A stretch of DNA of 64,000 bases from contig LR746276.1 in NCBI GenBank assembly GCA_902729315.2, forward strand, positions 4,882,669-4,946,668, written 5' to 3'. Shown piece after piece: positions 50,801 through 62,800 of the stretch. Position 1 is the first letter of the stretch. The number at the start of each line of letters is the position of its first letter. This DNA is from Spirodela intermedia (Eukaryota; Streptophyta; Magnoliopsida; Alismatales; Araceae). Below the pieces are notes generated by a model. That model was given only the letters and a program-made list of their open reading frames with translations, had not been told where the DNA came from and made no database searches. A program made the translations under genes and the position numbers.

Positions 50801-53800
50801 GCCAGATCTCCAGTAGCCCAATTTTCGCACCTCAACTACTCCTCTTTCATGTTCTAATTTTGTGCATCCTCCTATTTTTGATATCCCCCTCTTTCCAAAG
50901 ATCATTCCGAGGCATAAATCTCATTACCATTAGGGGTGAGAATCCAAACAGTAGCCATTCTTCTGCCAAGCCACACAGAGTTACACTTGTCCCTCAAATC
51001 ATGTCCTGCCAAGGCAACCAGTCCTCTAGATCCAAACATCCCTTTTGGATGCCCGTATCGTATTTCACCTTACTAGAGACACACAAATTCGATGTCAATG
51101 GTGTGATTCTCAGTTTCATGTGATTGCCTTTCCCTCGCACAACAAAAAATCTGAAGCACATCATTGAGAAGATTAAAAAACTCGCTAGTGAGGATTTTCA
51201 GAGGTACTCAATCATTTCCGCAAATTTTCGATCCACCGAATTTCTTCAGATATCAACAACTAATATTAAATATTTGAATGATCCTTTCTCCACAACATGG
51301 CTTGACACACTGGAAAGCCGCTAAATATTCAATAAATAATTAAAAGTTACCATAGAATAAATATATCAGTAGAATTTTGGCATCCATTAAATGGACAACC
51401 GACCGAAATGGAGGATATAATTTGATCCCAAATAAAATAAAATAAAAAAGAAAAATGCTACATACCTGCAACACTTTTATGATGGGTGCATAAGTAGAAG
51501 GTCTTCCAATCCCAAGTTCTTCCAGCTTTTTTACCTTCAAGATGGACAAAAATAGGACTTTCACAACCAAAATAGGCACCCCCCCTATAATTAGTGATAA
51601 ACAAAACACTAACCAATGAACCTTCAGAGTATCGTGCAGGAGGTTTAGTCTGGTGTTGTTCAAGTTCAACCTTCACAACCTCAACTGGATCATTCACCTA
51701 AAAAAATTAATGTATGTTAGATAGATAGGGAATCAAAACCTGGAATATGGACCTTTTTTAATAATGATTTTATAAAGACCAGCATGTTCCAGTACAAGCA
51801 CAAGAATATAGTTTAGAAAATAATTACCTTCAGTGCCAAAAGACATTTAAAAGCTTCTTCGTGCTCAGTAACTCGATTCTCATCACCTCGGTAGAGAGCA
51901 ACTTCACTGTCCTAAAATAATCATGGTAAATGTAATACTCGACGCCTATTAAATACCAAACAAAGTAGCATCCACAAAATTGTTTTAAAAAATTTCAAAT
52001 TGGAATCATGTAAACAACACGATTAAAGATCATTTAAAAAAGCCATCAACCTACACAAATCTGAAAAAGGAAATTAAGGATTTTCAAGAACTAAGAGTAT
52101 CATTTTTTTATAAGACCGGTACAGTGATTATGGTTTGCAATGAGCATAGTCCTATTTCCAAATAGAATAGTGGACACTTCAAAGAAGAATGTTGTCACCT
52201 AAGCAGAGTTGCACACACATTTGTGCACACCTACATGTTATAACCTTGCGGTTATATGCCTCCATATTGGCTTATGTGGCAGGGCAAGCCATCAGGCAAG
52301 GTTTAATGTTTTATCCATGGAAAATAATTATTAAAAAGGTTAGAAATAATATGAATTATATTTGTATGTGTGTTTACAACATACAACAAACAACACAATT
52401 AAATATTCATATTCCAAATATGGTATTTTTTCTGTCCAATTAAGTGACCCGGATCCCTTAGCTGCCTGGGCTACTTTCTCACAAGGACACTAGCTAGGCA
52501 ATGCTTTGAAAACTCTGTACCACCCATAATCAAAATGAATCATTTTCAGGAGTTCAGAATTTTAAACTACATGCCACAAAATCAAGGCTTAATTGGAATA
52601 TTTTCATGTTGTTTTTATGAATTGAGGCCTTATTTTAGAAACCATTTAAAATGGTATGGAATTACGATTCTCAATAATAAAAAAGTGAAAGTGGCCAGGC
52701 CAACACATACCAAAAGATGCTAACATCATCACCACCCATCACTAAGAACTAGTACAGCAACGATCATTGTTTTTAAACGACTATTATTAGACATTTAAGG
52801 TCAACGGTACACGCTAAGATACCAGAACCATAATAGACCACTGATACTCTTCTGAGGTGACCTATTTGTGTTGGACCAATCATGGCTAATCTGATTTCGT
52901 GAAAAGGGAGGACTGAACATTAAATTAAATCCTCCAAAACATTACCGGCCAGAAAGTGAACAATCTCATCTTCCACTAGCTGCTCAAAGTAAGATTAAGG
53001 AAATCTTAGATGCTATTAACGGAAGAATGAAGAGCCACAGATGCAATTCCTCAGATAAGGGAAAAGGAAAAAAAATTGACTAGATAAGTGTACCAGAAAA
53101 CAAAAAGGAGAGAAAAAAACAGACTGCTGTAGACCAATGTTAACTACCACAGCCATACTTCACCTTCCCATGCCCCGCCCCACCTATCAATACACATTAA
53201 TTTTGCTAGCCAATCGTTTTCACCAATTTGAAAGTTAAATTTCAAACTTGTGCTTTATTGGAAGTCACATTTTTGTGCTTGTTATGTATTATATTTCTCT
53301 CGCTTTCTCTGTCATAAGCTGCAGAACTCGGATTTCAGACTTCAGATTTCAGTGATATCAACAAGTATGAGTATGTATTGCAATTTATTTCACTCGTAAT
53401 AACACTTCGTGCCAAAGTTAGATCGAGTTATCTAATTGAATGTTAAGGGAGTCAAAGAAAATCTTCCTGGAGAGAGGTTGGCGTCGATATATTATGAGAA
53501 AACCAATTTTTTTCCCCATGAAAGCATAATTATCAAGTTTAGACCCAAAAAAACCTGATAGACTGCTTGGAATCCCAGGAATCCAACTCTTGATGCAGAT
53601 GACCGAAGAAGGATATCTCTTTCTGTATTTCCAAAGTCAACTTGAATCTACATGAGACAGCAGTAATCACATCAATGAAGAATTAAAGGTTCAGAACAAC
53701 CCAATGACAACAGATTGTTAAACAATTAAGTATAGAACATAAATTGGCACACTGCCTGACAACGCCAATATAATGCTGGATGATAAGATGAAAACCCTAT

Positions 53801-56800
53801 AAAGCAAGGTTACCATCTTCTGGATATAATGTGTAAGGAATTATAGGACTTTCTTCATGTGGTAAAGTGTGATTTGACCAAAACTATCATTCTGTAGGTT
53901 CAAACTGAGAAACAAGTGTTTGATTCAAACTGATTGTGACATCCCTAGTTTGACCATACCATTGGGAAAATTGAATCTTGGAAAATGTCGGTATTCAAAA
54001 TCTCCAAGGAAAGGAGAATTGATGCATCATCATTTCTATAGCAGGTAAATAGGAATTTCTAGTGATACCTAACAAAAAAAAATAAAAATTGATGAACTGG
54101 CTTTAGATTTTTGTTCAGGTAACAACTGTAGAAAGGCTACAGGAGATTTTTATTTTGAAAGTGGATAGTAGCACATGGTCATCTAGCTCATATAAGAAAA
54201 GAAATTTCTTTACTTGGATCAATATTCATGTAAAGGAAGAAGAAAACAAATTGGATTTTAACAGGATACACCACTTAGGCATCACTGCTAAAAAAAGAAA
54301 AAAAACCACCACATTATCTCGCTACTATAATATAATGGCCCAACTGCTGAAAAACTGATGATAGGTACTAAAACAAATCAGAGCGTTATGGAAACGGGTA
54401 AATAGAGATAAGAACGGACCAGATCACTCGTAGATGTTTCCATTTGGCAAGCCATTGTCCGCATCCAAATAAGAGTGTACAACCTCAGAGAGTCTTCATC
54501 AATTATTCCAACCAGGGATGCTACATAAAAGGATACAGGTGAAGACATTACTGGTAGCATTTGAAGAAAGTAAACAGAGTGAATACTTTATATGCTAACA
54601 TGATAGGGCATTATCTCATGTAAATGACTTGATATGATCATGTTCTCAGGTTCGCCCTAAAAATGATATGATCCTCCAACGCCCAGGCCAAGAAGAGCAA
54701 GGGGAAGCAAGGTAGGGAAGAGAGAGATCCAAGGAAAAATATTGGCAATAATACAAAGGGAGCTGACAAACAGGATTCCCTTGATTTTTTCCCAGTTAAT
54801 AAGACACCAACTGAGAGAGACTGAATTTGGTAGGTGTATCCAAAAGTGACAAGTAAGAGGACAGATTGTCCATTAACCCAGAGTCAGCCCATGACCAGTT
54901 GCTAAAGGAATAGATAAAAATTGAAAAAATATAATGCACAAACAAAAAATAAAGACAGCATTCCATCCAAAATTATATCAGTATCTTACAGGGTAGCCTC
55001 CGTACGCTGGTTGGTCTGATAGCTTCATGGGCTTCTTGGGCGTTCTTCACCTTCTTAAAATAACTACGTATATTTTTTGCTGCAAATTTTTCACCATACC
55101 TACATGTTTCATGCATATGTTAGAATAACTATGCCAAAGACATTAGGAAATAACTAAATCAACATCATGGATAACTGAAACAGACAGAAAACTAAAAAAA
55201 GGATGCATCAGAACATCAGACTGGGTGTGATACCAAAAAAAGAAAAATAGTGACTTGTAGAGATGGTGGTTTCAACATACTTGACAGAGATAAGATACCT
55301 AGGGCAACAAGCTTAAGGTCCCAGAAAGGTAGACCAAAAGAGTCATGTAGAGAGCTTAAACATTCAATAAAGCTTTATTAGTTCAGAGGAATGATTCTTG
55401 GAAGGAACGTACAGAAAAAAGGACAAACCAATCAATACAGTGGATCCAACAGAAATGTTGGAATTTTGGAAAAAATACAACAAAATTCTTTCTTGAAGTG
55501 TTTACTCCGTAATTTTCTACTCATTCCACATCGTACATAAATATAATGGAGAAATGTCTTAGTTTCAAGTGTATGGTTCTTATGCTGTTTATATGTTTGA
55601 CCTCTCTCCATTTTTTTCTGAACACCAATGTGCAATAAAGTAGTCTTAAACCTCAGAACCTTGGACAACTTCATGCAAAGGCAGGTCTGTGAACCCCAAA
55701 ACAGGGGCCCCTCATGTGCTCTTTGTACCTGATCCCAAGATATCTGCGTCTATTCAAGCAATCAAAGCAAGTTCAATTATGTGCCAACTCAACCATGATT
55801 TCGAATTGACGTGGAAAATGCTATGAACACAAAGCTGATGGTGCACTTGGCATTTGACTGTAGCTCTCTTGAGGGCCTGGTTGCCGCTTCATTGGGATTC
55901 CCAAGCTTCTTGTTATTCGACTAAAAAATTCAATTCAATTGTGTTAATTGGATGACTAAGAATTTGGGAACCTAGTACAGTACCCAGTAACATCCATGGT
56001 ACTTCAATGGTAAGTATATTCTATAAAATTGCAATGGGCCTATTTCAGATATTAGTACAAAAAATGCAAGAGCCTATCTTATATAGGGACAACTGTTGTA
56101 GGACCTCTATACATAACAATTTCAGATTCTTTTCAAGCCTACATGAGACCCTAATGTCACTATTGTACAAGTAGATCAGCAGTCAAAGTTCAGAAGAAAT
56201 CTCGAGGCTGATGACATTCAACAACTTGAAGGCTTTCTGGGTTTGTTAGGAAAATGGTCCTCTCAAGGTTAGTACTAAACAAGTGCAACTGGAGATGGAA
56301 AAAAGAACAATGGATTTTCAGATCCGATGTGCAATATGAAGTCTACTACACAAACACTTAATAATGTGTTACGAACCTCTTGAGATTTGGGCGAATCTAT
56401 GCCTTAATCTTACCTTAGACATGGCTCCACTCAGGAAATCAACTCATATTGTATAGAAGGACTAGATTGAACAATTGAAAATGGACATTGGAAAGACAAT
56501 AGAGGTTTCGCAGACAGTGTGGTGAGTTCCTATGGTCGGATAAATCCTCAAGAACAGGAGAGCCTGAATTGGACCTCCCTAGAGACAGATCTCTCACTCC
56601 ACTCTTTGTTTCCTTCTTCCCCTTTCTTATTTCGGCCTCTTCTATATTTATAAGCCCAGTACATTATTCTGTCGTGGTCCCCCCGCAATGTGGGGGTCCA
56701 AGTCATCTTGTGTAGATGACAGTTGGCTTCATAACATTACTCCCCCCCATGAGTTTTACCTTGTCCACAAGGTGAGATGTAGTAAAATGTCGAAGGAAAG

Positions 56801-59800
56801 CTGATGCTATCATCCATGACGATTCAAACTCTAGAAGATGTTTTCATGAAACTAATATCTCTATGCCTTGAAAAGTCAACTTGTGAGCTTTTGTTCCATC
56901 TGGAATTAATATCCATTCCTGATCTTCTGATAGTGTCGAGAGAATTGGTTGGCTTCTACTGTCTATTCTGAGTGTCTTCCTAAATTGGGATATATGGAAC
57001 ACCGGATGAATAATTGAATGATTTGGCATTTGGAGTTTATATGCCACTGGTCTAATTCTTTCCATAATAGAATACGGACCAAAATAGTGAGGGTTTAACT
57101 CCTCACTTGTGCCTTGTGCAAGTTGAATTTCAAAATCCTGAGGAGAGCATCTCATTCCAAGAGTAGTTGACCGATAGCATCAAGTGGTGAAAGAGATGTT
57201 CCATATTTGATAAGTTTTGACGGGTCCCTGTTATATACCACTCAAAAAGGAGTCATTTTAATAGAAGAATGATAGGAAGTATTGTAACTATATTCTATCC
57301 TATGAAGCCATAATTTTCACTACTTTGGTTTATAAATACCACATATCTCAAGTAATTTTCTAAGCATTTTTTACTACTTCAATTTGTCCATTTGTTTGAA
57401 GGTGGTAAGAAGAGCTGAATTTGAGTTCAGTCTCATAGTGTGTAGCTGATGCCAAAATACACTTAACAATATTTGTTCCCTGTTAGAGACCACTGTCTTT
57501 GGAAACCCATGGAGCCTTATGATTTCCTTGATGAATAATTGAGCGACCTCCTTGGCTGAGAATGGATGATGTAGGGCAATGAAATGATTATACTTAATCT
57601 ATCTAGTGAGCCTTAGGAACTAACAGAGTTCCTTAAGATTTATAGGAATTGGCCAATTAGTCATGGTAAATATCTTCTCCTTATCAACTTCTACTCCTGC
57701 TGACACTTAGTGACTAAAATACTAGACATTAATATGAAGAAAATTTTCAGAGATAATAGAAAATACCTTCCTCATATAATGACAGATGTTCAACAATTGT
57801 GACGCTATACACAAGTATATCATAAAAAAAAACAATATGAATTGCCTCAATTGATGTTGAAATATTTGGTTCATAAGTGATTGAAAGGTTGCTAGTGCAT
57901 TTGACAATCCAAAAGACATGACTTTAAATTCATAATGACTGTGATGAGTCTTGAATGTAGTCTTAGGTACAACTTCTTTTTTCATTCTGATCTGATAATA
58001 TCTTGATTTTAAATCAAGTTTTGAAAAAGCTGATTTCTCCGAGAAGACCGAAAAAACCAAATTCAGCTCCTCCCCCCGAGGGGGACTTAGGGGGGTATTA
58101 AAAAAAATCTTAGGAAAAGAGATCATTTGGTGCATTAGGAAAATCTTAGGCTGATTTCTAAATCATTTGGTGCATTAGGGTCTTTATTTAAGTGAATATG
58201 ATGCAATTCAACCATATATGTCTTACTACACTTAAGTTCCTTCTCTACTCTTTTTGGTGACATTAATTTTTGTAACACAAGGGTCTCTTTTGAAGATGTG
58301 AATTTTGTCTTCCATCATGAATCTACCATAAAGTTCTCAACCACTGTATGCCTAAGATCACATCCATGCCACTCAAATCTAGTGGTAAAAAATCTTGCAC
58401 TGTCAAAACACCTTGCACATGGAGAGGAATAGTCTTAAAAGTTACTACACATGCCACTATGTTGCCACTGCCCATAACTATGATGTAGCCGTTTAACTTC
58501 TCTATTTGTAAGGATAAGTTATCAATTATTTTGGTGCACAAAAAATTGTGAGTTCCCCCACTGTCAAGGAGTATAGACACCTTAGTGTCATGAATTTTGC
58601 CCCATAGTTTCATAGTCCCTTGCTAAGTAATTCCCATGACTGAGTTTAAAGACACATGTGCAGTGAAGGCATTTTCATCTGTGTTGGATGTGGCCTGATC
58701 AAATAGTTCCCACCCTTCATTAGTGTTGTCATCTTCTGCACTGTTCTAGTCTTCATCCATAATAATAATATTCAACTCCTTTTTACAATGATGCCCTAGA
58801 TCAAAATTTTCATTGTAGTAGTAACATAATCCCTTAACTCTTCTCTTCTAAAATTCATGATTCGTTAACTTGAGTATCTTGCGGTTACTCACATGTTTCT
58901 TGAATGTCATGGAATTTCCCTTTAATGTGCCTTTAGCTGAATCCTAATTATCTTTCCTGAAATTACCTCTATAATTTGTATTCTAGAATTCTCTTTTGTA
59001 ATAATCATGTTGTGGTTGAGGTGGTTCATGCTTTGTAATCACCTATTTCCCAAAGAATTCATTTACACTTTCAAATTTCATGAAGATGAATCTCAACTTG
59101 GATTGACAAATTCATTGTTTCTCTGAGCCCCAAGGGCTTATGCATCGCCAATTCAGAGCTAATGTTTGGTTTCAAACCCCTCACATATGAATCTTTTAAT
59201 ACTTATGTATTTATATGAGGTAGAAAGGTTGCAATTCGTTCAAATTCGGCCATGTAATCTTTTACTGATGTGGCTTATCATAAGCTCATTAGTTGTTGCA
59301 GTGAACTCCCAATCTCAAACATCTTGAATCGTTTCCCCAATTAACTCCTGAAGTCATGCTAATCTCGAACTGGAAACCTATCTTCCATCCAGAGATGCCA
59401 TTCTAGGGCTTCTCCCTCCATACTCAAAATAACTTGTTTGAGTCTATCATGTTCTGACATAGAGTTTAGGTGGAATATCTCTCAACACGCCCAATCCATC
59501 CCTCAAGGCCATCTCCTTGAAAACTAGTAAATCTATCTTATGATTTATCTATGTTTGGCCATCTTGTGAAGCTTGACTTGAATGAGTGGGTGCCATTATA
59601 TGGTTGCCTCGATTCCTCTCTTGGATCATCATTTGGATGCGAACATAAGTACATATCCCTTGTGGATAATTTCTGGAAAATCTGGTTGAGGATTTCTCTT
59701 TGCTCGATTAGGGATTGTTCTTGTTTAGCATATCCTTGTTTCAAAGTTGTGACCTCTTCTTTTAACAAAGCCATCTAATGTGTCTTAGACCTGATGAGCA

Positions 59801-62800
59801 TCTGCCGATCAAGATAGGTTTCAGTTTATACTAGATGATCGTTCTTCTTACTGTAGATCTGCCAATACCCTTCCAATGCTCTGACTCTATGGAAGTACGA
59901 CAAAATCGTTGTAAGAATTACCTTCATTTCTTGAATTTGTTGTAGTCCGAACTTGAAAGGGATTTCTGCTTCAGCCTTGATAATTCAATCTCTTGTAATC
60001 TTGTGCCTGCAGTAATTGCTCCGAGCTCTCACAAAAGGACCATGATGTCTGCTCTGATACCAATGTTACGAACCTCTTGAGATTTGGGCAAATCTACGCC
60101 CTAATCTTACCTTAGATGTGGCTCCACTTAGGAAACCAACTCTTATGTTGTATAGAAGGACCAGATTGAACAATTGAAAATGAACATTCAAAAGACGATA
60201 GAGGTTCACAGACAATAGGGTGAGTTCCTGAGGTTGGATCAATCCTCAAGAACAAGAGTGCCCGAATCGGACCTCCCCAAGGACAGATCTCTCACTCCAC
60301 TCTATATTTCGTTCCTTCCTTTTCTTATTTCGGCCTCTTCTATATTTACATGCCCCAGTACATTATTCTGTCGTGGTCCCCCCTCAACGTGGGGGTCCAG
60401 GTCATATTGTGTAGACGATGGTTGGTTTCATAACATAATGTCACATAGGAGAGTTACCAATAGCAAATGGTCATTCTTTTCTAAGAAATCATTCACATTA
60501 TTGCCTATGTGGGGAGGTAGGGAGGGGAAACTTCTGGATTCGTGTTCCTTTCTTTCTTCCCTTTGGCAATCTGACAGTTTTTACATCTTAAACTGGGTAC
60601 TTGTCATTACCAAGTCACATTTATGAAAAAACTTTAAGTTGGCGTCAATATTCAAGAAGAAGGGCAGATCATAGTATTTGATTTACAGCAACACACTGCT
60701 ATTTAAATATGGAGAAATAGATGAATAGTTCAAAGGAAAAGTGATAGACTTTAAAATTTATCAGTGTTCTTTGCAATAAGATGAAGAAAAGATTAGGCTG
60801 GTGAGAAATTGAGAAACAATTTTCATTGTTTTTTTTCGAATTTTAGAGTTTGTGCAATCCCCATGTTGTGGTAGGATACAACTTAAAGATGAGAAGTTAT
60901 TTTAATGTTGATGGATTAGACACATGTATAAATTTACTTTTCATTTACTGGTTGTGTAATATAATTCACTTTCACAACACAAAAAATTGAGGGTGATCAG
61001 TGCCTCATCCCTGGCGAAGCAGAACATTAACCCCCAATTATCATAAGAATTGATATATTGAGTTCAAAATCAGCTACTTCAGCAAATCACAGTCCAAAGA
61101 CATTGAAGACTTCTAGTAAAGAACAAATCGATGGTCATTTATGATTATTAAAGCCCAGGAAAAGCACGTTGCATGTACTAACAAACTTGCGAGGTCTAAA
61201 AACAATGTGCTTACCTTTCTGTCACTAGAAAATGGATATCCTTTGCAGCTTCCTCAGAAACCTAGGAGAAAGTGGAGAAAGTGAGATTACAGCAGTCTGC
61301 TTCGAAAATGAGAACACCTCAATGTGCAACATGAAACGTCAAAATCATAAGCAGGTCTCAAGACCATTAATATGTGACAAGTTCAATAAAAAAGTCTTGA
61401 ACTCAAATTCCACCAGAAAACACATAATATGCCAGAATCTTAACAAATTAGTATCCACGAAAATGTTGAAAAGGAATTGCAAATGATAAAATGTATTTAT
61501 CCCATATTTCCCTCAAAACTATATGAAAGTATTCAACAAACTGAAATCATCATATTTCCGTCAACATATCATAAACTTAGATCACAACAGTTTAACTGGA
61601 GCAAATATGAGCATTATTCTCATTGAGATTTTACAATCAAATATATTTACACCCATTTCAAGCTAGGAGACAAGTATACTTCATAGGGACATTATTCTCA
61701 TCGAGCCTTTACAATCAAATATGTCTATAGACATTCCAAGAGGTGAGATAAGTGTACTTCAAATGGTGAAAGAAGACACTTTCTAACTAAAATTAAAGTA
61801 TACTAATTTATTAGAGGAATGAAAGTAAATAATATAGTTGATCCAGTTTTATGGTCCATTATGAAGGATATGGGTTTAAATTTATGGTTAAATAAGAGTA
61901 ATTACTTGTGATAACAAAAAATGCAACTATTCAGTGACTTCTGGGCGCATGAATTCAGAGGTAAATACAATGATTTCAAAGGTATAGCAATTTTCTAAAG
62001 GACAGCAATCAATATAAACAACCAGAGCAATGTCTTCTGACAAGAACGAGATTAGATGATAACTCCTCATGAAAATAATGATAGTGGACTAGATAAATGA
62101 AGTTTTACTAAACGGAAACAAGAAGATTGGTTAGTATTTTGGTAAAGAAAGACGGAGATTTTTTTTACACAAAAAAATTTACATTATTACAAATAAAATG
62201 CATTGCCATGGCAATTTACGGAAAAGAAGCCCACTATGAGCTAAACTGGTGCTTACATGGAGACCATCAGTTCGCATGTATGTTATCAGACCCGTTGCCT
62301 CAGAATCTGAAAGCTTGACCCCTTCATACAATTTTTGAGCCAACTGCACAGAGGCACAGCAGGTCAATGCAAGCACGACAGGGCTCTGAGGAACAAACAA
62401 AGCCCAGATACGACATGACATGAAAAACGTCATTTATTGCATGTTTTAGAACTCAACATCGGAAAGCTGACTGTCTGGATAACAATCAAAATTCCCACCT
62501 TGGGAATCTAGTAGACGTGAAAAATCGTTGATTTCATTCTTCCTGGCCTTTTTTATGCATTTACCTCGGGACAACATCTTTACTATTCCAGCAACCTTCT
62601 GAAGAAAGGCATTTGTTTTTACTAATATCCCTCAACTAAACCAGCATTTTTCTATGAAACCAATATATAAAAAGAAACAAATCAAGCCTTGAACAGTCGA
62701 AAAGAAAAGAAAAAGAGGGACCCCACAGAGGACATCAGACAGTTTCATTCTAACGAGTGAAGTATTTGAAAAAAAATCAAAAGGAGGATCCAAATATGGT

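Larger units (their letters stand above)
56367..60435 (-). mobile_element. Defective Ty3/gypsy LTR retrotransposon inside a topoisomerase intron
   Basis: A 4.07-kb element inserted in the 6.1-kb intron between exons 61215-61261 and 54990-55099, in the same orientation as the host gene. It has two LTRs of 370 and 372 bp starting TGTTA and ending TAACA (minus strand), a 5-bp target duplication TAATG, a tRNA-Met-type primer site and a polypurine tract. The internal order on the minus strand is gag-like, protease, reverse transcriptase, integrase, chromodomain-like end. That order identifies Ty3/gypsy, probably a chromovirus. The internal region is only 3.3 kb, and every domain has stops or frame breaks. 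The two LTRs differ at roughly 50 of about 370 positions by eye count, so the insertion is old. Confidence 0.95.

Noticed and set aside
50645-51324. Three consecutive plus-strand open frames in a topoisomerase intron
   Set aside because: They show no family resemblance and run antisense to the gene in ordinary intron sequence; I could not support a gene or element there.
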